Origin: Neobacillus niacini NBRC 15566
Lineage (GTDB): Bacteria; Bacillota; Bacilli; Bacillales; Cytobacillaceae
Length of the DNA: 64,000 bases
Assembly: GCF_001591505.1 (NCBI RefSeq)
Contig: NZ_BCVA01000009.1
Coordinates: 1 to 64,000, forward strand
Direction of reading: 5' to 3'
Shown here in pieces: positions 36,386 to 45,074 of the stretch; within the stretch, counting starts at the first letter, position 1; each line of letters starts with the position of its first letter. The position numbers and the translations under genes are program-made. The notes beneath the pieces were generated by a model. That model was not told the DNA's origin. It ran no database searches and worked only from the letters and a program-made list of their open reading frames with translations.

Positions 36386-36482
36386 GTGTTTAACGATTCC
36401 CACCAATTAATTACCAATTATCCCGCACAATCTACCATGTTATAATTCTAGTAAAGGACTAATTTACTAGGAGGATTATAAT

Positions 36483-37187
36483 ATGCGTAAATGGGTTGTT
36501 TCCTCCATCATAGCTGGATTGTTTTTATCGATGTTTACCACTTCACAAGCCTCTTTTGATAGTATTAAGCTCGGTGATTATCCAAAAAACTCCGAACTTT
36601 ATCAATTAATTAATAATAAATCCTCGCTCCAACAATTAAACGAAATGATTTTATTACCAAAAAGATTTTTTGATGAAAAAGCGGCTGCTGGAATTATCAC
36701 TAGGATGGCAAATTTGCCTGAAGGTCTTTTAGAGAAAATTAACGAACAAGACATTACCCTTAAACTGTTTACTGGAAAATTAACCGATAATCAAACAGCT
36801 AGATATTTAGCAGGGAAGGTACCAAGAGGGTATAACTCACAAACCACGTGGGATGAAGTACCTGGAATTGGCGGCTCGCAGGTGGTTTTGGTGAAAATAG
36901 GGCACAGCGAAACGGGAAAAGGCCACGGCTCTGTCAATTTAGAGTTACATGAAATTGCACATTCGATTGATCATCTAGTATTCCAAAATATTAGTAAAAA
37001 TAAAGAATTCCAATCGGTTTGGGAGGCAGAAAGGGGAATAATGTTTCCTGGAAACTCTTATTTTATCCTGCACGTAGAGGAATATTTTGCTGAAACTTTT
37101 GCCATGTACTACTTAAATGACGAAACGAAGTTTAAATTAAAAGAACTAGCTCCTCAGACGTATGACTTCTTTCAAGGACTACACTAA
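36483..37187 (+). CDS. Secreted zinc metalloprotease, ATLF/Pro-Pro endopeptidase-like
   Basis: 234 residues with an N-terminal signal peptide (MRKWVVSSIIAGLFLSMF... to about residue 23). The HExxH motif is HEIAH at 156-160, within LELHEIAHSIDH, and the third ligand is expected in HVEEYFAETFAMYY near residue 200. This arrangement and the small size fit the anthrax lethal factor-like (M34) family, which includes the Pro-Pro endopeptidases PPEP-1 and PPEP-2 that cut surface proteins. Substrate here unknown. AGGAGG precedes the ATG, and TATAAT occurs about 40 bases upstream. Confidence 0.83.
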   Translation: MRKWVVSSIIAGLFLSMFTTSQASFDSIKLGDYPKNSELYQLINNKSSLQQLNEMILLPKRFFDEKAAAGIITRMANLPEGLLEKINEQDITLKLFTGKLTDNQTARYLAGKVPRGYNSQTTWDEVPGIGGSQVVLVKIGHSETGKGHGSVNLELHEIAHSIDHLVFQNISKNKEFQSVWEAERGIMFPGNSYFILHVEEYFAETFAMYYLNDETKFKLKELAPQTYDFFQGLH

Positions 37188-37277
37188 TATTCCGGATATG
37201 GTAAGATGTAGGGTTATACTTACGCCATCATTATGGTAAAATGAACAACATGAATGCGAGACAAGGGAGTGTCAGTT

Positions 37278-38072
37278 TTGAAGCAATATTTAGAACTATG
37301 TGAGCACGTTTTGAAGAATGGTCATGAAAAGGGAGACCGTACTGGAACAGGGACGATTAGTACCTTCGGTTATCAAATGAGATTTGATTTACAAGAAGGC
37401 TTTCCTTTATTAACTACAAAAAAGTTACACTTAAAATCAATCATTTATGAACTACTATGGTTTTTAAATGGAGATACCAATGTCCGTTATTTGCAGGATA
37501 ATGGTGTACGAATTTGGAACGAATGGGCTGATGAAAACGGCGAACTAGGGCCAGTATATGGACATCAATGGCGTTCATGGACCGGTGCCGACGGAACAAC
37601 AGTAGACCAAATTAGTGAGTTAATTCATCAAATTAAAACCAATCCTAATTCACGCAGACTGATTGTAAATGCTTGGAATGTTGCAGAAATAGATAAAATG
37701 GCGTTAGCACCGTGTCATTGCTTGTTCCAATTTTACGTAGTCGATGGGAAATTATCTTGTCAGCTGTATCAACGTTCAGCAGATGTATTCCTTGGTGTAC
37801 CATTCAATATTGCATCTTACGCATTATTGACCATGATGATTGCTCAGGTTTGTGATTTAGAACCAGGTGAATTTGTACACTCATTTGGTGATGTTCATAT
37901 CTATCAAAACCATTTGGAACAAGTGAAAATGCAAATGGAGCGCGAACCAAGGGTATTACCAAAAGTGAAAATCAATCCAAACGTTAAGGATATTTTCTCG
38001 TTTGAATTTGAAGATTTCACGCTAGAAGGATATGACCCACATCCACATATTAAAGGAGTAGTCTCCGTATGA
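37278..38072 (+). CDS. thyA: Thymidylate synthase
   Basis: 264 residues from the TTG at 37278 (AAGGGAG eight bases upstream), the classic size and N-terminus [15 protein letters not shown]. The catalytic cysteine is in [12 protein letters not shown]; folate and dUMP contacts [17 protein letters not shown] and [18 protein letters not shown] are intact. It makes dTMP from dUMP and produces dihydrofolate, which the coupled dfrA product recycles (ATGA overlap). B. subtilis calls its counterpart in this location thyB. Confidence 0.96.
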   Translation: MKQYLELCEHVLKNGHEKGDRTGTGTISTFGYQMRFDLQEGFPLLTTKKLHLKSIIYELLWFLNGDTNVRYLQDNGVRIWNEWADENGELGPVYGHQWRSWTGADGTTVDQISELIHQIKTNPNSRRLIVNAWNVAEIDKMALAPCHCLFQFYVVDGKLSCQLYQRSADVFLGVPFNIASYALLTMMIAQVCDLEPGEFVHSFGDVHIYQNHLEQVKMQMEREPRVLPKVKINPNVKDIFSFEFEDFTLEGYDPHPHIKGVVSV

Positions 38073-38569
38073 TATCCTTTATTGTAGCAATGGATGAACA
38101 CAGAGTCATTGGCAAGGATAATCAATTGCCGTGGCATTTACCGGAGGATTTAAAATTCTTCAAACGCACGACTATGGGACACCCGATTGCAATGGGCAGA
38201 AAAACGCACGAATCTATTGGCCGGGCACTTCCCGGCAGAGAAAATATTGTGATTACTCGTCAGCTAGATTATAAGAGCAATGATGTAACAATTTTCTATT
38301 CGATGGAGGAATTTGTGGAATATTGCCGAAATCAGGATGATGAAATTTTTGTAATTGGCGGTGCAGAAATCTTCAAAGAAACTTTTGAACATGCAGACCG
38401 CCTTTACATAACACATATTTACGAAAAGTTTGAGGGAGATACCTATTTCCCAGAGTTCAATGAACGAGATTGGAAGTTTATTTCCAGTGAAAAAGGCATT
38501 AAGGATGAGAAAAATCCCTACAAATATGAATTTAGAATTTATGATCGTATAGTAAAAGACAGCCAATGA
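38069..38569 (+). CDS. dfrA: Dihydrofolate reductase
   Basis: 166 residues, ATGA overlap with thyA. DHFR motifs: [25 protein letters not shown] at the N-terminus (Leu-Pro-Trp and the acidic Asp/Glu of the active site), [11 protein letters not shown] for NADPH, and [13 protein letters not shown]. Regenerates tetrahydrofolate for ThyA. A terminator overlaps the 3' end (AAAGACAGC ... GCTGTCTTTTT, 38555-38586). Confidence 0.96.
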   Translation: MISFIVAMDEHRVIGKDNQLPWHLPEDLKFFKRTTMGHPIAMGRKTHESIGRALPGRENIVITRQLDYKSNDVTIFYSMEEFVEYCRNQDDEIFVIGGAEIFKETFEHADRLYITHIYEKFEGDTYFPEFNERDWKFISSEKGIKDEKNPYKYEFRIYDRIVKDSQ

Positions 38570-38586
38570 TTTTGCTGTCTTTTTCA
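38555..38586 (+). terminator. Terminator of thyA-dfrA
   Basis: AAAGACAGC-N10-GCTGTCTTTTT, overlapping the last codons of dfrA. Confidence 0.85.
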
Positions 38587-38667
38587 TTTCTAAAAAAATA
38601 TCATTTCACCTAAACAAATTTAACTCTCCTGCTTTATAATATTTTAGAACGTAAAAAGGAGGCAATC

Positions 38668-39396
38668 ATGTTTAGGCTGATCACATGCTTTTTGTATATT
38701 AGCGGATTTCTAATCTACAGCATTCCGCAGCTAGCAAGAATAAAGAAAGCGAGTCATTTACCCGTTGAGGAACGTGATAAGCTAGCTCATGAATATCCAA
38801 AAAAATTTTCTAAGAAATTTATGAAATTAACAGGCTCAGAGGTAGTGGTAGAGGGTTTGGAGTTGATTCCGGAGGGACCGGTTGTGTTCATTGCGAATCA
38901 TGAAAGCGATTTTGATATTCCTGTTCTGCTTGGTACCATTGATAAACCTTTCGGTTTTGTTTCAAAAATAGAGCTAAAAAAAGTGCCTATCTTATCTTCG
39001 TGGCTCAACACGATTAACTGTATACTTATTGATCGTAAGAATCACCAGCAAGCACTTAACAGCATGAAAGAGGGTGTTCAATTGCTTCAAGAAGGTCATT
39101 CACTTGTTATATTTCCTGAGGGTAAGAGAAGCAAGGGAGGACCTGTCCAACCCTTTAAGGTGGGAGGTATTCGTCTAGCACAAGACGCTGGAGTGCCAAT
39201 TGTACCAATTGCTATTAAAGGTACTGCGGATATTTTTGAGAAGAATGGGCGGTTAATAAAGCCTGCTCAAATTAAAGTAACCATTGGCTACCGAATCGAT
39301 CCTATAATTCATAACCATAAAGACTATAAAGAGATGGCAGAAGAAGTTCGTCAAATCATTATCGCAATGAGTGAAGCAAGGAACATCGCTTCATAA
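38668..39396 (+). CDS. plsC: 1-acyl-sn-glycerol-3-phosphate acyltransferase
   Basis: 242 residues. An N-terminal hydrophobic segment anchors it to the membrane. The acyltransferase motifs are NHESDFDIPVL (H-x4-D) and FPEGKRSKGG, with PIVPIAIKGT as the last block. Makes phosphatidic acid in phospholipid synthesis. Its place after dfrA is that of B. subtilis ypkP/plsC. AAGGAGG precedes the ATG and a TATAAT box lies at about 38635. Confidence 0.92.
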   Translation: MFRLITCFLYISGFLIYSIPQLARIKKASHLPVEERDKLAHEYPKKFSKKFMKLTGSEVVVEGLELIPEGPVVFIANHESDFDIPVLLGTIDKPFGFVSKIELKKVPILSSWLNTINCILIDRKNHQQALNSMKEGVQLLQEGHSLVIFPEGKRSKGGPVQPFKVGGIRLAQDAGVPIVPIAIKGTADIFEKNGRLIKPAQIKVTIGYRIDPIIHNHKDYKEMAEEVRQIIIAMSEARNIAS

Positions 39397-39399
39397 AGA

Positions 39400-39425
39400 A
39401 AGAAGCATCGCTTTGATGCTTCTTT
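39400..39425. terminator. Bidirectional terminator
   Basis: AAAGAAGCATC-GCTTT-GATGCTTCTTT, between plsC and the convergent small gene. Confidence 0.85.
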
Positions 39426-39429
39426 CACT

Positions 39430-39675
39430 TTAAAAGTAGGATCCGTTTAATTCATAATCTGCTAATTTATCAAGCATTCCTCTGAATTCATCTGGATGGC
39501 AGAAGTCTTCCTCGTGGAAATGTGCTTTCACCCATTGAATTAATTCATTTGGGCTATTAAAATATTCCCCGCTGCTGTCGCTTTTGCGAATCATATACCT
39601 GCCGTTATCTTCATCGATGGTTACTTCAACTGGCAGGGCTCCATCAAAACTACTGAGTGAAAATTCCATCTTCAT
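39430..39675 (-). CDS. Conserved hypothetical protein, 81 aa
   Basis: Start placed at the ATG at 39675, with GGATGTG just upstream; the ATG at 39669 is an alternative, and the longer frame to 39771 lacks a site. The protein is acidic and soluble (FSLSSFDGALPVEVTIDEDN...), with a cysteine-histidine FCHPDEFRG segment. I do not recognise its family. Single gene. Confidence 0.6.
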   Translation of the reverse strand: MKMEFSLSSFDGALPVEVTIDEDNGRYMIRKSDSSGEYFNSPNELIQWVKAHFHEEDFCHPDEFRGMLDKLADYELNGSYF

Positions 39676-39978
39676 CACATCCATTCGTAATAAGTTTAAA
39701 ATAGTATATGTTTCTCTTGATGAAATTATAAATGGTAAATAACCAATTGTCAAAATATTTATACAATTCAAAATAGGATTTTACATTGACTTCAGGTGTG
39801 GTTCTTGGTAAATTGTTAAGAGTAAATGGTAGAGAAATAAATGCAAAAAATCACATTTAGATAAGTTTTCTTAGATAATGTGAAATTAATATGAATTATT
39901 GCGGATATTTTACTCAAAACTGTTGTTCAGTACTATAATCGTAGTAGAAAGATAATTAACTAAAGGGGATGTAAATCA

Positions 39979-40173
39979 ATGTTCTCAAATATTGGAATAC
40001 CAGGATTAATCCTTATTTTAACTCTAGCCCTTATTATTTTTGGACCTAAGAAGCTGCCTGAAATTGGACGCGCCTTCGGACAAACATTGAAAGAATTCAA
40101 AAAATCAACTCGTGAATTAACGGATGATGTAATGAAGGATATAGATGAGGAAAAGCAAAAATTGACTAAATAA
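39979..40173 (+). CDS. tatA: Twin-arginine translocase subunit TatA
   Basis: 64 residues with the standard TatA plan: short N-terminus, one hydrophobic helix ([28 protein letters not shown]) ending in the conserved FGPKKLPE hinge, an amphipathic helix and a charged tail. A TATAAT box is at 39934-39939. tatC follows after a terminator-like hairpin, so TatA may be made in excess over TatC, as the machinery needs. Confidence 0.95.
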   Translation: MFSNIGIPGLILILTLALIIFGPKKLPEIGRAFGQTLKEFKKSTRELTDDVMKDIDEEKQKLTK

Positions 40174-40204
40174 GGTGTAAGATATTTTCTTGCACCTTTT
40201 TTTC
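40172..40204 (+). terminator. Terminator or attenuator between tatA and tatC
   Basis: AAGGTGTAAGA / TCTTGCACCTT stem with seven T after it. Readthrough would lower tatC relative to tatA. Confidence 0.8.
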
Positions 40205-40284
40205 TTCAGTTTTCTTTTAGACTATTAAAATGTTGGTAAGAGTGTTTACTTATTTTCAACCATTGAAATTGGCAGGGGAAATAC

Positions 40285-41028
40285 ATGGAAGATAAAGAAT
40301 TACAATTAGTTGATCACTTAGATGAATTGCGAAAAAGGATTATTATATCTGCGGTCGCGTTTGTTGTTTTTTTCATTGTTGGATTCATATACGTGACTGA
40401 TATCTACGATTGGTTAGTTCGAGATCTTGATGTCAAATTGATCGTACTTGGACCAAGTGATATTATTTGGGTTTACTTTATGATTGCGACGATTATTGCC
40501 ATTGCAGGTACCATCCCGGTCTTGGCAAGCCAAATCTGGCTATTTGTGAAGCCAGCACTTAAACCTATTGAAAGAAAAATTACTTTATCGTATATACCGG
40601 CATTGTTTATTTTATTTATTATTGGGCTTTCTTTCGGTTACTTTATCATTTTTCCAATGGTGCTTGAATTCTTAGTCTCAATGGGAGCAGATATGTTTGT
40701 AACGAATTTTACTGCGGATCGATATTTCCGTTTTATTATGAATATGACCCTTCCGTTTGGTGTTCTGTTTGAGTTACCAGCGGTGGTAATGTTCCTAACT
40801 TCACTCGGGATTATTAATCCTTTTGTATTAGCTAAAATTCGTAAATACGCGTATTTCGTTTTAATCATAATTGCGATTGTTATTACACCGCCAGATTTCA
40901 TGTCAGACTTTGTTGTTACGCTGCCATTGTTACTGTTATATGAAATCTCGATAAACTTATCGAAGTTTGTCTACAAGAAACGATTGAAAAAGCTTCAAGA
41001 TCAAGAGGAAGAATTTGCAGAAGCTTAA
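40285..41028 (+). CDS. tatC: Twin-arginine translocase subunit TatC
   Basis: 247 residues, six membrane helices. TatC marks: the N-terminal LVDHLDELRKRIIIS that recognises twin-arginine signals, FMIATIIAIAGTIPVLASQIW, and the second-loop FGVLFELPAVVMFL with the conserved Glu in the fourth helix. Forms the receptor for folded exported proteins. GGGG ribosome site. No obvious Tat substrate gene lies next to it. Confidence 0.95.
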   Translation: MEDKELQLVDHLDELRKRIIISAVAFVVFFIVGFIYVTDIYDWLVRDLDVKLIVLGPSDIIWVYFMIATIIAIAGTIPVLASQIWLFVKPALKPIERKITLSYIPALFILFIIGLSFGYFIIFPMVLEFLVSMGADMFVTNFTADRYFRFIMNMTLPFGVLFELPAVVMFLTSLGIINPFVLAKIRKYAYFVLIIIAIVITPPDFMSDFVVTLPLLLLYEISINLSKFVYKKRLKKLQDQEEEFAEA

Positions 41029-41042
41029 ATAATGGACTATTT

Positions 41043-41079
41043 GGCCTTCAGAGGTTTATTTCTCTGAGGGTCGTTTTTA
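41043..41079 (+). terminator. Terminator after tatC
   Basis: CCTTCAGAG / CTCTGAGGG stem with an eight-base loop, followed by TCGTTTTTAT; one imperfect base pair. Confidence 0.6.
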
Positions 41080-41233
41080 TTGTCAATCCATCTAAAAAGC
41101 ATGGTTTATTATTTTTTTATAAATTGGAATGAATTTATATATACATATTTTAAAAACCAAGCGGATTTTGACACCTTTCGATTAGGTTAAGGTGTATAAT
41201 ATAGACAAACGGGTGAAAAAGAGGATTGATATT

Positions 41234-41485
41234 TTGTTATTCAAAAGCCTAGAGTTCAAAAATGTGGTTGGACAGAAGGTTAAAGTTATCGAAATTCCTT
41301 TATTGGAGGAAGGCAGCACTTATGCATTTATGATCCAACTCCGTTTACAGAAATTTATTACTGCTATTTATCAGGAGACGAAACCGAAAAAATGCTATTC
41401 GTTTAAAGAGTATTTGAAAAAGGGTATGAAATGGCCTGATTATGAAGCTTTGTTTAAAAAAACAGAATTGAAGAATAACGCATAA
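41234..41485 (+). CDS. ypmP: YpmP-like small protein (DUF2535)
   Basis: 83 residues from the TTG at 41234, which has AAGAGG nine bases upstream; the frame opens upstream at 41192. The 83-residue size fits B. subtilis YpmP as remembered. The N-terminus MLFKSLEFKNVVGQKVKVIEIPLLEE is beta-rich, the C-terminus basic and helical. No known function. In B. subtilis ypmP precedes ypmQRS directly; here six kilobases with degV, an MBL gene and a ger operon intervene. Confidence 0.7.
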   Translation: MLFKSLEFKNVVGQKVKVIEIPLLEEGSTYAFMIQLRLQKFITAIYQETKPKKCYSFKEYLKKGMKWPDYEALFKKTELKNNA

Positions 41486-41491
41486 CTTTTC

Positions 41492-41520
41492 AGAACACTG
41501 GATACCCCGGTGTTCTTTTA
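41492..41520 (+). terminator. Terminator after ypmP
   Basis: AGAACACTGG / CCGGTGTTCTTTT inverted repeat with one mismatch. Confidence 0.8.
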
Positions 41521-41616
41521 ATTTTCACAATTAATTTCATGAAAATAGGGGAATTTATACCTTAAAGAACAGGGAACCTGTATAATACAAAGGAGTAAAC
41601 CGTAGGATGTGAGTAT

Positions 41617-42459
41617 ATGAACAAAATTAAGATAGTAACCGATTCTACCATGGACATGACAAAAGAACAGGCGGAGCAGTTAGGTGTTGTCGTGGTGCCT
41701 TTGTCCGTAACTATAAATGGCGAAACATACTTAGACAGAGTTGAAATTCAACCTCCTGAATTTATGGAAAGCATGAAGAGTTTAGATGAATTACCGAAAA
41801 GCTCCCAGCCTTCCGCTGGTACCTTTCTTGAAGTATATGACAAGCTAGGTGAAGAAGGCTACGAGGTTTTATCGATCCATATGACAGGAAAAATGAGTGG
41901 AACTGTCCGCTCTGCTGAAAGTGCTGCACAGATGACAAAGACGAGGGTAACAGTCCTAGATTCCAAATTTATTTCCATTGCTCTTCAATTCCAAGTGAAA
42001 GAAGCGGCTGAAATGGCTAAGCAAGGCAAGAGCATGGAAGAAATTCTTAATCGACTTAAATCCGTCTGCGAAAACACGAAACTATATATTATGATTGATA
42101 CACTCGAGAACATGGTGAAAGGCGGACGGATTGGTAAGGGTAAGGCCTTTATTGGCTCGTTACTAAATATCAAGCCGATTGCCTCGCTTGAAGGTGCCGA
42201 ATACAATCCAGTGGCAAAGGTTCGCAGTCATTCTCAAGTGGTTAAATGGCTTGCTAAACAATTCTCTGAGGATGTCAAAGGGAAAACCGTTCGCGGTGTT
42301 GGAATTGTTCATGCCGAAGCACAGGGATTGGCTGCAAAAGTAAAAGATTCTATTATTGATTTAACTGGGTATCAAGATATTTCAGTTGATTATACAGGGC
42401 CAACCATCAGTACTCATACTGGACCTGGGGCGATTGCCTTAATGTATTACACTGAATAA
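41617..42459 (+). CDS. DegV family fatty-acid-binding protein (second copy)
   Basis: 280 residues. DegV blocks: KIVTDSTMDMTKEQ at the N-terminus, SSQPSAGTFLE, IHMTGKMSGTVRSAES and THTGPGAIAL. It differs enough from the copy at 18749 to be an old paralogue. The single-gene unit lies beside the leftward MBL gene, which has a FadR-type operator, so both may serve fatty acid metabolism; that link is an inference from position. Confidence 0.88.
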   Translation: MNKIKIVTDSTMDMTKEQAEQLGVVVVPLSVTINGETYLDRVEIQPPEFMESMKSLDELPKSSQPSAGTFLEVYDKLGEEGYEVLSIHMTGKMSGTVRSAESAAQMTKTRVTVLDSKFISIALQFQVKEAAEMAKQGKSMEEILNRLKSVCENTKLYIMIDTLENMVKGGRIGKGKAFIGSLLNIKPIASLEGAEYNPVAKVRSHSQVVKWLAKQFSEDVKGKTVRGVGIVHAEAQGLAAKVKDSIIDLTGYQDISVDYTGPTISTHTGPGAIALMYYTE

Positions 42460-42464
42460 TAAAC

Positions 42465-42495
42465 AGGATGGTGCAATGCATCATCCTATTTATTT
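42465..42495. terminator. Bidirectional terminator
   Basis: AGGATGGTGCA / TGCATCATCCT imperfect palindrome between the convergent degV and MBL genes, overlapping the MBL stop codon. Confidence 0.8.
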
Positions 42496-43376
42496 ACCAA
42501 CAAAATTTCCGATGATTCGTCAACCTTATATCCTAGTCGCTGCAAATGCTTCCTTATCCCACTCCGTTCCCATGTTCTCAAAATCATAGTGCTTAGTATT
42601 TTTTTTGGATAGAAAATTCCGATATTTGTCAGTTCTTCAAAATTCATTCCCTGACGTACATACTTTTCGATTGTTTCATCACGTTGGTCAATGATCGCTA
42701 AAAATTTGTTCATTGCCTCAGTAAATTCCTGTTTCGTAAACAAACCCTTTTGGTGACCTGTAATATAAGTATCTGCTTCTAACTCTATTAGTCGTTTACC
42801 GGAAGCTATGAACGCATTGATATCCCCATCCGTACCAAAATACCATGGTCCAAAGGAAGTCATATCAAAATCCCCAACAAAGACGACACCTAACTCAGGG
42901 AAATAAGGACTGGAATATCCCACCGTGTGACCAGGTGTATGAAGAAAGTGTACTTTCACTCCGCTAAAGTTGTATTCCTGCTCATATTGATAGGTTCCCG
43001 AAATTTCTCCGAGGTTTTGCACCCATTCCTTAGGCATGTGCTTCCTTAATGCTTCAACACCATCCGGACCCCATTCTTGATAAACTCCATTTCCTTGAGC
43101 AATACCATCTATTGATTGAATGGTCTCAAATTCTAATGGGTTAATCCATTTTTTCGCATTGGGAAACAAATGATTATGCAAGGTATGATCGGGATGGTAG
43201 TGGGTATTGATAATCAAATCAACCCCATACTGAACTTTCAGTGCTCGAAGCTCGGCGGGGTCTGCTCCAGTATCGATGAGTACCTTATCTTTACTATGAA
43301 TATACAAGCTTCGCGAATAGGGAACCTTACTATGATTTGGCCCTTCAATTATCAAAAGCTGACCGAGTTGTTGCAT
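42486..43376 (-). CDS. MBL-fold metallo-hydrolase
   Basis: 296 residues from the ATG at 43376 (AGAGGTG upstream on the minus strand); the frame is open to 43430. Metallo-beta-lactamase motifs: NTHYHPDHTLHN (H-x-H-x-D-H), LHTPGHTVGYSSPYF, VFVGDFD and TYITGHQKG. A helical C-terminal extension follows, as in YflN/YobT-type hydrolases. The FadR-like box upstream suggests a role tied to fatty acid breakdown, perhaps a thioesterase-like hydrolase, but substrate is unknown. Confidence 0.83.
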   Translation of the reverse strand: MQQLGQLLIIEGPNHSKVPYSRSLYIHSKDKVLIDTGADPAELRALKVQYGVDLIINTHYHPDHTLHNHLFPNAKKWINPLEFETIQSIDGIAQGNGVYQEWGPDGVEALRKHMPKEWVQNLGEISGTYQYEQEYNFSGVKVHFLHTPGHTVGYSSPYFPELGVVFVGDFDMTSFGPWYFGTDGDINAFIASGKRLIELEADTYITGHQKGLFTKQEFTEAMNKFLAIIDQRDETIEKYVRQGMNFEELTNIGIFYPKKILSTMILRTWERSGIRKHLQRLGYKVDESSEILLVNK

Positions 43377-43415
43377 TTTTACACCTCTGTTTAGTTGACT
43401 AAATTTTCTGTCTGT

Positions 43416-43433
43416 TGAATGAATACTCATTCA
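43416..43433. promoter_or_regulatory. FadR-type operator upstream of the MBL gene
   Basis: TGAATGAATACTCATTCA is an 18-bp near-palindrome that fits the B. subtilis FadR (TetR family) consensus TGAATGAMTANTCATTCA at every position. It lies 40 bases before the MBL start codon. The gerA gene starts 112 bases to its right in the other direction. A second near-palindrome, TTAGTTGACTAA, is at 43391-43402. Confidence 0.75.
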
Positions 43434-43544
43434 TAATATCATATCTTCCCATTTCATAAAACCTTTTTGTCGTCCTGTTTTTTATGGGTAAAAATAGCTG
43501 TTTTGGTAATGCTAAAAAAAATTGAAAGTAAAAAGGTGTTGTCT

Positions 43545-45062
43545 ATGTTTAAATGGTTGTCAGGAAAAAAAGCAGAAGAAACACCAAAGGTTCATAGCTT
43601 AGACTTGGAAGAGTTGAAGGAACAGCTTAAAACGGAATTGAATGTTGGTGCGGACCTTGTCTTTAGGACGTTAAAAAGGGACGGGGAGAAACTCATTTTC
43701 TGTCTGATAGACAGTTTAATCGATTCAACAAAACTCGATGAAGTCGTAATTAAATCCATTATGAATCATAAGGAAATAGAATGGACATGTGAAGGGATTT
43801 CAAAAGTGTTACCTATGGCATCAATCCATGCTGTTAATCAGTTAGGTGAAGTTGTTCAGGGAATTAACCAGGGAAAAGTGTATATTTACTCGGAAGGGCA
43901 GCCCTATGGAATCCTAGCAGATGTTAGTAAAAATCTTGTACGTGGGCTTGAAAAAGCTGAAACAGAATCACTTGTTTACGGTCCAAAGATTTCTTTTACA
44001 GAATCTCTTCAAAGCAACATAAATATTTTAAGGAACAACATAAAGGATGAAGATTTATGCACAGAAGACTTAACAGTTGGTAGAAGGTCAAAAACAAAAG
44101 CGAAGATTGTCTATATCAGGGGAATTGCAGATGAACAAATTGTAAACACCTTTAAACAAAGATTGAACGAACTTGAATTGGATTACATACCTGGGACAAC
44201 TGTCCTTGGTCAGTACATTGAGAGCAACAGCTGGACCGTTTTTCCTCAGTTAATGACGACAGAACTTCCTGATCGTATTTCAATCGCTTTATATAGGGGG
44301 AAAGTGGCTGTATTAATGGATAGGAGCCCAGATGCTCTCTATGGTCCAACATCCTTCTTCGCCTTTTTTGAATCAACAGAAGATGTTTATATGCGCTGGA
44401 ACATGGGGTTGTTTTTACGGTTGCTGCGGCTAGTGGCTACTTTCATTTCTGTTTTACTTACACCCGCATATGTTGCTGTTTTGACCTATCACTATGAAGT
44501 AATCCCTTCCCCTTTGCTCCTGTCGTTAGGAGAGTCAAGGGCAAGAGTTCCCTTCCCACCGGTATTTGAAACACTATTACTAGAATTTGTAATTGAATTA
44601 TTACGGGAGGCAGGGGCTAGGCTGCCGACAAAAGTCGGTCAGACAATCGGTATCGTTGGAGGTATCATCATTGGGCAAGCAGCTGTTCAAGCAGGATTTA
44701 CTAGCAATATCTTAATTATTATCCTTTGTTTAAGTGCTCTTGGTTCATTTACAACCCCTAGTTATTTAATGGGTACAGCCATTCGACTCATACGCTTCCC
44801 GATTATATTGATGGCCGGATTATGGGGAGGCATCGGGATTATGATTGCTTTTTGCTTTTTCATTATCCACCTGCTCCGGCTGGAAACAATTGGCGGTCCA
44901 TATCTAACGCCTATTTATCCAGCTAGAATAAAGGATATTGGATATAGTTTTTTCAAGCTGCCACCGCAATATTTTTCATTCCGCCCTATAACCAATCGAA
45001 CAAAGGACAAGGAGCGCTTTCCTAAAAAGAAAGCGAAACAAAAAAAGGATGTAGATGAATAG
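43545..45062 (+). CDS. GerA-type spore germination receptor, A subunit
   Basis: 505 residues from the ATG at 43545 (AAAAGGTG upstream). Large hydrophilic N-terminal domain, then four to five membrane helices from about residue 290 and a basic cytoplasmic tail. Family blocks seen: YTEVTTELPDRISIALY-like (TTELPDRISIAL), PTKVGQTIGIVGGIIIGQAAVQAG and FFKLPPQYFSFRP. Forms a germinant receptor in the inner spore membrane with the next two products. Nutrient specificity cannot be read. It should be forespore-expressed; no certain sigma-G promoter was found. Confidence 0.9.
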   Translation: MFKWLSGKKAEETPKVHSLDLEELKEQLKTELNVGADLVFRTLKRDGEKLIFCLIDSLIDSTKLDEVVIKSIMNHKEIEWTCEGISKVLPMASIHAVNQLGEVVQGINQGKVYIYSEGQPYGILADVSKNLVRGLEKAETESLVYGPKISFTESLQSNINILRNNIKDEDLCTEDLTVGRRSKTKAKIVYIRGIADEQIVNTFKQRLNELELDYIPGTTVLGQYIESNSWTVFPQLMTTELPDRISIALYRGKVAVLMDRSPDALYGPTSFFAFFESTEDVYMRWNMGLFLRLLRLVATFISVLLTPAYVAVLTYHYEVIPSPLLLSLGESRARVPFPPVFETLLLEFVIELLREAGARLPTKVGQTIGIVGGIIIGQAAVQAGFTSNILIIILCLSALGSFTTPSYLMGTAIRLIRFPIILMAGLWGGIGIMIAFCFFIIHLLRLETIGGPYLTPIYPARIKDIGYSFFKLPPQYFSFRPITNRTKDKERFPKKKAKQKKDVDE

Positions 45063-45074
45063 GAGCGAACTAAA

